Shown here one piece after another: positions 50,824-61,900 of a DNA stretch of 64,000 nt; positions within the stretch are counted from its first letter, which is position 1, and each line of letters begins with the position of its first letter. The translations under genes and the position numbers were made by a program. The stretch comes from Nereocystis luetkeana. Lineage: Eukaryota; Sar; Phaeophyceae; Laminariales; Laminariaceae. A model generated the notes under the pieces. The model searched no databases and had not been told where the DNA came from. It saw only the letters and a program-made list of their open reading frames with translations. The stretch is from contig JARUPZ010000024.1 in NCBI GenBank assembly GCA_031213475.1, positions 8,559,324-8,623,323 of the forward strand, written 5' to 3'.

Positions 50824-50996
50824 GGTCCCTCTATAGTGCTCTATAGTGCTGGCTGCCCTATATAGTCCCTGTGGCATCGCTTGGCACAGACAGATGGGAT
50901 TAACTTGTAGTGTAGCAGCGTGCGGAGTAATTAGTGCCGATTGACGCTATAGTGGCGGTGTGGTTGGCTGGCGCATACCGCCACTATAGAGGGACC
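50824..50996. mobile_element. Family C element
   Basis: GGTCCCTCTATAGTGC is mirrored by GCCACTATAGAGGGACC; CATCGCTTGGCACAGACAGA and GCGTGCGGAGTAATTAGTG are reverse complements of text in 23,005-23,181. Confidence 0.8.
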
Positions 50997-52352
50997 GGCA
51001 TTACTGTACCAACGTATCCTCCTACAAGCATAGAACATGCACTAAGTCCGATAGTCGGCACCTTCAGCAAACGACTATTAAATAATACCTGGTACCTGGT
51101 AATATATAATAGTCCGACTATTAATAGCAAGTAGCTGGTGATTGAACCCCTTTGCATAGTATAAATAGTGCACTGTACATGTACCTAGATCTGAGTCTAA
51201 GTACAAGTGTTTTGTATCCACACGTACCAGGTCAAGTCGGGATGACTCACAGCACTAGAAGTTAGAGACGAGGGTATCTGGTACTATCTATCAATACATC
51301 AATACAAGGGTTCAGGAGGTTGAAAAAAATCTCACGGCTCGAGCAAGGTCAACCTGACCCGACCCGACCCGACCCGACTCGGCCCGCGCGGTTTGACCTG
51401 AGCCGTGATTAATACTGAATATTTTAGGGCATGTATTAAGGTATGCCTTACTCTCGCCAGGACCTCGTGCTAGTGGGAATTTTTAACAAGACGTGTTCTA
51501 CAGTAATATGGCCTGCCGCCGACTGTGTGCGTCAGTGGAAGGCAACCAGTGGAGGCAAAAAACTTTTTTTCAGGAGATGACAAAATCATTTTATTTTTCA
51601 GAGATAACATCATATTTTCGGCGATTTTGGGTGGGACGGCTTTAGATCTCCGGCTTCACCCAGCTCCTCACAAGTAAGGCATGCCCTATGAAGGCATACA
51701 CTAGGCGACTAGGCGGGCACGTAAAGTAGAACAACACCCCCTGACATTCATTCCAAAGCCGATTTTCTCCTAAAACTAGGAGGGCGCGCACAACCAGAAT
51801 GACGACCTTGGGAAGATGTTGCCTCGATGTCTTTGCATCCGCACTCTCACCAATGTCGACAAACTCATATTTGAACTCCTTTCGCGGGTGTACGTCTCAT
51901 CAGAAGCCTCGTACATACGGAAATATACGATACTGGTGGTTCGTAAAAACTACCAGGAACAGAACAAGCTGCTAATATTACGGGGGGCCATCTGAACGGT
52001 GATCAGGAAGCATCATACACAACGAAACCTACATATTCCATAATTTTTACGGGGCATATTTGTTACCCTCAAGACCCATCATACGCAAAAAAAAAAGTTA
52101 ACCAGGTATGTACCAACCAGTGTTTTTAGAACAGTAGGCACATTTGGTCCTGATCACCATTGATTGATATGCCGGTAATATTCATGCTGTCTATGCCTCC
52201 CGCAAGCACAACTCACCCCTCCAAACTCGGAGCGAAAAAAACAAAACCCCACCTCCCATTCATTGAGTACATCCCGACCCCCGAAAACAACAAACATCCA
52301 ACAAAAACGCTGTTTCCTCTCCTATTGTATACGTAGGCACCGAACGACTTAC
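50997..52352. other. No gene recognised; eroded repeats
   Basis: A GACCC array of family H at 51,350-51,405 (reversed). A TATTACGGGGGGCCATCTGA start at 51,975 with GGTCCTGATCACCATTGATT and GCCGGTAATAT near 52,145-52,185 looks like a distant relative of family A. The last exon of the phosphatase should lie here but was not identified. Confidence 0.45.
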
Positions 52353-52939
52353 CCTTCCAAGTCCTTGCAGTCCGTGATGCGATGCGTGACAGGTCGTCCG
52401 TTGAACGTGACTCGCACGTACGCTTCTTTCTCCTCCCCTTCTCCGTCCTCTCCATCCCTTCCCCCCCCCTCTTCCTGCCCCCCCGCTGTTTCGCGCGCGT
52501 CTTTGTCTTTCCCTGCCCGTGCCCCTCTGCCCCCCCCCCCTCCACCTTCCTCCAGGTTGACTTCCTCGGGTAACAGTCGCACTCCAAGCTCCGCGGATGT
52601 TCCAACCCCCGCGCCCGCCCCTCCCCCTTCCCCTCCATCCCGCGATGGCAACGCCTCCCCAACATTCTCTGTCTCCCTTCCATCCCTCAAGGCCATCCCA
52701 CTTTCGTCCTCTTCTCCCAGCAGCATGCGGCGTGCTCTTGTTCTGGGATTGTCCGCGTCCGCTATTCCCTCTTTTTTCTTTCCTCGAGAGGGTTTCGACC
52801 AGAGCTCGAAGGCGACATGCGATGCGTATGGGGGCCAGCGGCAGTCGTACGCCCCCAGCGCCGCGAGCAGGGGGGCGACAACGGTGTCGTGGCCAGAGAA
52901 AAGAGCGAACTTCGTGGCGGATTTTCCGCTCAAAACGTC
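52353..52939 (-). CDS. Phosphatase exon f: catalytic HD with a long acidic insertion
   Basis: 587 bp, acceptor CGACCTACAG|GAC, donor GG|GTAAGT (phase 2). After FALFSGHDTVVAPLLAALGA and HVAFELWSKP there is an insertion of about 115 residues, rich in Gly, Glu, Asp and Arg, before AYVRVTFNGRPVTHRITDC. The usual family spacing between FELW and the R-V-x-x-N-G strand is only about 10 residues. The plus-strand proline/serine-rich frame over this exon is a shadow. Confidence 0.9.
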
Positions 52940-55900
52940 CTGTAGGTCGTTAACGGACAAGGCAAACGATTAACAGCCCAAGATTAACGGGCAATACCTA
53001 AAACGAACGACCAAAATTACATGCCGAAATCACCCGCAATAACCAACGGTTAGCATTCAACGGTCAACAACCAACGGCGAACAACAAACGGGTGTGAACT
53101 TCAGAATCAACTGCTAAAACGGTGTCGTGGGCGGAAAAGGAGCGAATTTCGTGACGGGTTTGCCGCTCTAAACGGTCATATATACAGGACGTTTGCCAGC
53201 GGCCGAAACATTCAACGGACAAGGTCAACGGTCGAAATCAACCCCGCTGGAAAAACAACGGGAAATTTCCGACTGCGAAAAAAACAACAACCAACGGTCG
53301 TTTGGCCTGTGTAGTTCGTCAACGGTTAACGTTCAACGGACACGGTCAACGGTCAAAATCAACCAGACAAAAAAAATAACGTGAAAACAATCAATTGCAA
53401 AAAATAGCAACCAACGGTCCGTTGGCCTGTACATCCTCAACGGTCAACGGTCAACAGACAGCATCAACGGTGAACGGTCAACAACCAGTGGCCCTTTGAC
53501 CTTGTTCGCAGCATGGAGCACTCAACGAACCCGAGGGGAAACAAGACGGCTGACTACAAGAGAAGCAAACAGCCCTCTGTACAGTGTATGATAGGCCTCG
53601 ATCGAGTATACACACCAGCACGACCAACAACAAAAAACGTTCGACGACAGAGCGGCCAAGAATCACGTTATATAATATTATATATATATATACCTGGTAT
53701 ATATTTGTATATATATATAGATCCACCCGCGTCAACCTCCCACAAGCGGGTCAGGAAATCCGTGTCAAAAAAGGTATACTACTGCATTGTGCAGAAACGC
53801 CTTCCTACCGTAGTCAACAACAGAGTTTATAACCTTTTTAGGACTGTTAGTATACCAGGTATACCGCAGTCCCGTTTGGGGGCAAACTCCTCAAATTCCA
53901 ACTATTAATAGTATTTTCCCAAACAGGGTCAAGGTAAAAATGGTCAAGGCAAGGTTAAGACACACCCCAGAGACGGACTTTCGGAGACGAGATTCTGTAA
54001 GGCCAGAGGGGTGCACACAAAACGAACACGGCGGCTTTTTCCTCGGAGAAAATTCCGTAGACTCGTCGCTCGGCGTTTACCCCTTCGCCCTCCTTGTCGA
54101 TAAAGCCAGCGCGGAAAGAAGTCTGAGGGGGTGTGTAGTCTAATAATTAGCATCGCACGTGTTTATACGTTATGCTATCCACATACACTATATTATCCAT
54201 ATTCTAAGTACAGTATTGCGGAGGACCACAGTAAATAGGACCAAATGTTGTTACTTGTAGCAAAAATAGGTAAATATACAGTTTTTTTTAGTCTACCGTA
54301 GGTCCTATTTACTATGGCTTCCCGTAGTAGTATAGCAACAGCAACGAACAATCCGCAAATATATATAGATATATTTTTTGGTCACCCTCATGTTGGTGAG
54401 AATTTCGCTGGTGAACGGGTAGAGCGACAGAGCCGCAGCTTCGCCTCCCCCGGCGGCTCCGACGTACTTCATGCACATCTGGCGGTCGGCCTCGAACATC
54501 GCGCTCAGGGCAAGGACGGGCGACACGCACCCCTGTATAGATACCAGGTGCATGGGGAACGGAGAACACAGGCACCGTGAGCAAACAAACAAAAAAGGGA
54601 ACAAAACAAAAAGTCAGAGAGGGTTTGGCGCGGAGCCCTGCTGGGGGGCAATCATATGTTCCATCAGGGTCGGTCAGTTTGGGATCAGGCCTTAGATCCG
54701 GGTGAGATCAGGTCGGCGTAGGATTAGGGTACACGCACCCCTGAGTAGATGCATGGAACGGAGAACACAGGCACCGTGAACAAACAAACAAACTAACAAA
54801 CAAACAAAAAGTGAAATGACAACAACAAAAAAAGTCAGAGAGTGTTTGGATGGCGCGGAGCCCTGCTCGGGGCCAATCATATGTTCCATCAGGGTCGGTC
54901 AGTTTGGGATCAGGCCTTAGACCCGGGTGAGATCAGGTCGGCGTAGGATCAGGGTACAGTATATTCTTTTTCTTTTTTAGTTTGCTCATCCCGAATGCCC
55001 TCTTCGCCGGCGTTCTTGCAAGCGATACTTACAATGCCAGAGTCGAGTTACTGCGCACGTGACTAGATGTGACAAGACACACGCAGACATCGTACATTGA
55101 AAAAAAGCAAAAAAGTATATCAAAGAGCGTCAGAAAGTGCTTGGTGGCCCCTGCCGGCGGCTATTTACACGTTCAGGGGTCGGTCAGGTTTTTGGAGGAT
55201 CTCAGGTCGGCGCGGGATCAAGTCCTGTTTCCTTCTTTTCTCCATCTCATTCACTTTTTTGGCCCAAGTGAAAGCAGAGTTCTCGTGTAGGTTATATATA
55301 TACCAACCCTATACCAGTCCGGTCGGTAATATAAGCCCCAATGGGAGTCTGATGCGAAATCTAAACGGGGATAATATTACCGGACAGAGTGGTATAGGTA
55401 TATGTTAGTCGTAGGGTCAGTTTCGGACGTAGCGCCCAGAGCAAGGTTCGGAGACACGCAACCCTAAACTGGTCGGTGGGAAGACAAAGAACGGGACGAA
55501 TCGAGTACGGAGTGTGAAGGTAAATGAGTACGGAGTAAAGTCAACTATACTAATTAGGGGTCAACGAGTGGCAGAATTGGTGAGAAAGTTGCTGTGTAAT
55601 ACGATACCAGAAAAAACAAAACGACATCATCGGGAGCAACTGCTACCAGGTACGAGCGAGCCAACACCGTTGCCGTGCGACACACGACACACGACACACG
55701 ATACACGATCAGAACCAGGAAACATGTCCTAGTGCAGATCGTGCAGCTTAAGCGCTCCCACGCGGCAGCATGAACTCGCTCATACAGGTCATACAGATCA
55801 TACAAGATCATACAGATCATACAAATCATGTATCATCAGGAATACATCCATATATCTGCCCCCACATCTGTAAATGGTCGAGTGGGAATCGACAATCCGT

Positions 55901-58900
55901 CCATGATGCGGACTATATATGTTAACACAGCAAAAAACACAGGAAATCTGGTCCGGGCCAGATTTGTTATTCGAAAGTGGGTGCGTTTTACACACAAAAA
56001 AATCAGCATGATGGCCTCCGACGTTATTATTGGCCGGTAAAAAATATCAGTTCGACGTTCTTAGCGCTCGTTTTCATGCCCTGACCATTAATGCAAGGTA
56101 TGTTTGGGCTCTGAAAACAACATCAAACGAAGTGGTGAGCGTTACCCACTGCGTGTGGCATCATCAAGAGGGAGCATATGAAACCGTCATTTTGTGTCCC
56201 ATCGTGTACCCAGGTGCATAGTATCGTTACCTGCTCAACATCTGATAACGACAGGTTGAGGTGTACATGATCTGCCTGATCTGCCTGATCTGTCCGACGT
56301 GTGAAATACGCATTTCTGTATCGGAGAGGGGGGAGGAGTGCCCGCAATGTGATCATACGGAGGAATCTGAGTGACAAAAGGGAAGGAGCTGGACAACCAG
56401 TATAATAGTGCGATGATAATACCAGGGCTGTTTCACGGGATATAACCCGACCCACGGGTCGGGTCAGGAGGTCTTCGAAAACTCACGGGTAGGGTCCGGT
56501 CGGATCGGGACGAGTGAGGAGATTTTCGAAATCTCACGGGTCGGGTCGGGTCGGGTCGGGCCCGCTTATATGATCCCATCCGACCCGACCCACGGGTCTT
56601 GACCCGACACGTCAGCAGGCCTGGAAATAACCATATTACTACAATACCTCGTGCGTGAATGGGATGGGAACACTACAATAAGTGTATGAATCACTCAATC
56701 GCTTCAAGTCACAGCTGACGTCTTTGTACTAATTGTCTAAAAAAAAACAAAAACATGGGACGGTGAGGAAACTGACCTTATGAGAGCACGGGAGGGTCAT
56801 GTTGTGGCACGACCGGGCGTGCAGGGCATCGCCAATCTCCGTCATCTTCCAGTCGGCCAGCCCCCCCCCAAACAAGCCTGTCAGATCGGAAACCACGTCC
56901 GCCCTCGGCTTGAACCCCTCGTTTTGAGTGGTAGACAGCGAGGCCGCGCGATCGCACGCTCCCACCACGACCTTCTGCTCGCACACGGCACCGGCAGAGA
57001 AGGGAAGCCGCACGAAGGACGAAAAAATAAGCAACTAGATAAAGGCAATGCTGTCGCCCATCAGACGGCTGACGATGTACACGTACCTGGTATGATATTA
57101 CGGTGGACCATATTAAATATGACCTACGTATGGTAACGCACAACAAACGATATATTTCGCTATTTTTACCAACAATATTTGGTCCTATTTACTATGGTCC
57201 CCCGTAATAGTGTACTCGTACATCAATATACTCTCGGACGGATCCCCATGTACTTCTAGAGCATCTAGACCCTCCTACATTATCTACTGTAGGACAGATT
57301 TTCCGGGGTTAGACCTGTCCTTTGCGGATCCTGCACAACGTCTCGTATCGGCAGGCTCGGCATCAATTACTACATTATCTACATTATCCAGATCGTAATG
57401 TATCTGACATAATCATATCAGGAACCCGCTGAACGGAAATCCTCCCACAAATTGAGCTCGAGAGTAAATAACACTACAAACACATCTTGAAAAACGTTTT
57501 TTACATGAAATTTACAGCAAAAACTATACCAGGTATCAAAATTGCACAGAAATTATAGAAAACATATCAAGTTACACTACAATTACTAATCTACATCAAA
57601 ATGACATCACAGTTACAGTAAAGGTGTCCAAAAAAACAACAGGGATCGGTTCTGCTGGACCGTGCCATTGACAGAAGGCTGGCTGGGCCCTACCCCCACC
57701 CCACAAACCGCCCCCCCCATGTTCCCTCACTTCCTGTCCCCCGGTAGAGCCCTTGCTGCTGCCCTTCAGGCCGACCCCATGCATCACCTATGCGAGGGTA
57801 TACCAGATATTCCGACAGCAGCATGAAGGCAACATATCGATGAGAGCGGCCGGTAATAAAGAAAAAAGAAGATAAATAAATCTCTCTATATATATATATC
57901 AGGTGCACATGAAGAGATCAAGAGGGGATAAAAAGGACGAATCACTATTACGGGGAACCACATTAAATAGGACCAAATATTATCAACAAAAATAGGGAAA
58001 TGTATAGGCTTTTATATGTACCGTAGGTCCTATTTACTATGGCCCCCCGAAATAATCGGAATTATCGAAAAATGGCGTCGTCGGCGAGGAAGAGACTGTA
58101 GCACAACTGTATCAAGATTGTAGCACAACTATTAAAGGGCGTCGGTCGAACGAGCCAAAATGATCAAAATTGGTCAAAAGGATCGAAAGTGACCAGATTC
58201 CCGAGCTCCCGTGGGAAAACATGATTGTTTCTAGGCCATAAAAAAACAGAACGTATCTCCGTTTTCGTTTTTATCGGCACTAATGGCCATTCCTGATGGC
58301 CATTCCCGAGGTGCATGGCAGCGTGCCAACGGGAGCCGCCGGAAAGATTAAGCAGTAAAGCAAACACCGAAAGGGTCAAAAATGTTCAAAATATGATGAC
58401 AGGATCGAAAAAAAAGGCAAATATGACCCATACGGACCAAAAGGACCGAAAAAGGGCGAGAAATAAAATTAAAACGGATCAACAACGACCAAAAACTGAC
58501 GGAAAGGATCGAAACGATAAAACGTGTCAACCATTTGATCAAAAGGGTCGAAAAGACCCAGTTCCCGATATCCCAAAGAAAAACAAGGATGAAACATACC
58601 TCTCCGTTTTCGTTTTCGTCGGTAATAATGGTCATACCCGAGGACCCCGGGAAGAAGGACATGAGAAACGCCGCGGCCGACTGTTGAAAACCACGTGATA
58701 ATTCCGCACACCAACGGATATGGCAGGGTCGCATGACACAGGGGACACGCGAAGAGAGCGGATGAGCAAGAGATGGATCGAAGGCGAGAGACGGGGAGGC
58801 AGAGGGAGGGAGGGAGGGAGGGAGGGAGGGACGGAGACAGAAAGAGCGGGATAAATACAGAGAGAGATACGAGGGAAAAATAGGGGGGGGGGGGGGGGGG

Positions 58901-61900
58901 GGGGGGTGAGCGGAAGCGAAAAAAAGAGAAGATTAGAGTGGAGAGGAGACGGTAACGTATGAAAAAAGCAAAGGCTGGTATACTGTAATTAGAGCGTGCA
59001 CACGCAACGTTTGAGACACCGACTATTACGGGGGGCCATAGATAACAGGACCTATGGTACACATAAAAACCTATATGCTTAACTATTTTTACCAACAATA
59101 TTTGGTCCTGTTAACTATGGCCCCCCGTAATAATATGTTGGGAAACCAGGCTGGTATTGACAGGACAACCCGGCATACAACCATCACAACAGTAAAACAC
59201 AAAACCAAGGGAAAACGGTTGTAGATGCACGAGTCAAAGCAGTCTTAAGCTTCGGGAGTATAGCTGGAGTTCGTACGGTTGACTGGGATGTGTCACCGCG
59301 AACACACGCACCACATTATGTCACCACACGAATCTATAGTCCACGTAAGTAACAAAACAGCACAACACTACACAACACAGCCTCATCACAGCCACATCCC
59401 CGGTTAATAGGTTAAGCGCCCCCCAAACCAAATTTTAGTTTTTTTGTGGCCGAAAGAACCCCCCCCCCATAAAAAATACTAGTAGTACAACGCTGCCACC
59501 CATAAGCAAGAAAGTCCACCTGACGAGCGGTTCTTAGAAGGATGCAGCCCACCCTCACGCGACTCGCTCAATACCTTACGGCGCTTTGCGCTTGGTGCAT
59601 GCCTGCCTGGTCGGTGAAAACCCGACGCGCTCCGTCCCGTCATTTCAGAGATGCAAGGGTCTATGGTAATACGACTACGGCCATGCATGACAATAAGTAG
59701 ACCACAGCATGCCTCTTGTTTACGGAACTCCATGTCGGCACACACCTCCAACGTTCTTGTGTAGTCTGTAGACCGCACGTAGATTTGGTCCTGCTGAAGG
59801 TCACCGCCCAGTAGCTTGGCGTACGCCTGCCAAAGACGTGCAAAACCAACGACAGGTAAAAATATGGCGGCAAGGAGAGGGGCACGAATAAACTGACCAA
59901 TGACAAAACTTGGCGCGAACAAGTTGACCAGTGGCAAGAGCAGATATGAAAAAGCTGGCCGATGGTAAGACTAGACGCACCTACGCTGGCCAATGACAGG
60001 ACGAGAGATGAACAATCTGGACAACGCCAAGAACAGGCACGAATAGGCTGACCAGGTACAAGACTTAGCCACGAAAAGGCGGGCCAATGACAAGATTAGA
60101 CACGAAAAACCTGGCCAATGACAAGCCAAGACACGACCAACCTGGCCAACAACAAGACTAGACACGACTAACCTTGCCAATGACAAGACTAGACACGCAC
60201 AACCTGATCATCGCCAAAACTACTGTAGAAACAACTGACCTGACCAATAGCAAGACTTGACCCGAATGATCCGGGCAAATGACACGACTAGACACGATTA
60301 ATCTGGCCAATGAGAAGACAAGACACGAATAACCTGACCAATGACACGTTTAACCTCTGTTGACAATAAGACTAGACACGGATGAGCTGACCATCGACAA
60401 CACATACTGCTGTAGACACGACTAAGCTGACCAATGACAAAACTAGACACCGTTGCCAGTGACAACACTAGACACGAACAAGCTGACCAATGAAAAGATG
60501 ATACGGAGCACACGAATAGGAAGGCTAATGACAAAAGCAAATACGTTTTTTTGGGGGAATGGCAAGACTCGACGCGACTAAGCTGGAGATGAATAGACTA
60601 GACACGGTTAAGCTGGCCAATGACCGAACACCAGACACGAATATCTTGGCCAAAACGTCAAGACGAGACACGAGTAGCCTCGCCAATGACAAAACTAAGC
60701 ACGAAAAATCTGGCCAATGACGAGACTAGACGTCACTAAGCGGGCCAATGAAGAGTATACACGAATAAGCTTTCCAAGGACAATAATCTACCTGGTACAC
60801 AAATAAGCTGACCAATGACAATACTAAACACGAACGAACTGGCTAATGACAACACCAAACACGAGTAAGCTGGCCAATGACAATATTAAATACGAGTAAA
60901 CTGGCCAATGACAACACCAAACACGAGCAAGCTGACCAATGACAGGACTTAACACGAGTAACCTGGCCCATGGCAAGACTATACACGAATAAGCTGACCA
61001 ATGACACGACTAGACACCAACAAGCTGACAACGGACACAATAAAAAAAGATGATCTGTGCATGTTCTCATGTTCCTAAGCCCGTCGCGGTTTGCCTTCCG
61101 TCCTTTCTTGTCATTTCTAGAGCGCAAACCGAAACAAGCGGAAATCACAGATCCACAATTCGAAAATATTCTACTTTTGCCTGTTTTTTTCTTCCATGTT
61201 TTGGTTGACCCAGGAAGGAGCAGAGTAAATACATACACACACGAGACGACGACGCTTATTCTACGCGAAACGCAGAAGTTTCCATAATTAAAGGGAAAAA
61301 GAAAGAAACCAAATGTTGCGCTTGAAACGAAGCCTGACAGCAACTTTGCTGCAACCTGGCTATAAGAAGGGGAACACAGTAAAACACAGTACTGAGAACC
61401 GAACATGATGGGTGAACATAGGGGGGATACCTGGGCTGGGCACTGGCTGACTCAGTCAGTAGCGGTTATGCTGTCGTCAAAACCAACCAGTACACTGGAT
61501 CGCAGCAGTATACTGTATTTCGTCTCTCCTCTCTGTACGCATTTAGTGGGTTTCCGTACTACAACATGGCGTTTTTCTCCGGCACACGTCAGACAAAAAA
61601 TACTGGCGAATATACTGGGCAGGTCAACATGTAGATTACTACTACCAGTATATTTCTACTGCCAGTATATACTTTGCCAGTGCCCAGCCCTACTATTACG
61701 GGGGACCATAGTAAATAGGACCAAATATTGTGAGTAAAAAAAATAGCGATATACCGGTATATAGGTTTGTGTGTACCGTAGCCCTATTTAATATGGTCCC
61801 CCGTAATAGGGATACCTGGTTTTGGGGTCCATGGTGGGTTCTGATTACTACGCAATAGTATGCAGTATCATACTACTGTACCAGCATGTACCAGGCATGT

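Noticed and set aside
51780..51900. Minus-strand stretch EFKYEFVDIGESADAK as the last phosphatase exon
   Set aside because: The acceptor CGCGAAAG is poor, the phase does not match the phase-2 donor of exon f, and the expected terminal Cys motif is absent.
52263..52973. Plus-strand Ser/Pro-rich open frame of 236 codons
   Set aside because: It is antisense to phosphatase exon f, which has splice sites, catalytic motifs and phase continuity.
57596..57908. Gly/Trp-rich minus frame as a missing phosphatase exon
   Set aside because: It has no family motif and no splice sites in phase 0 on both sides.
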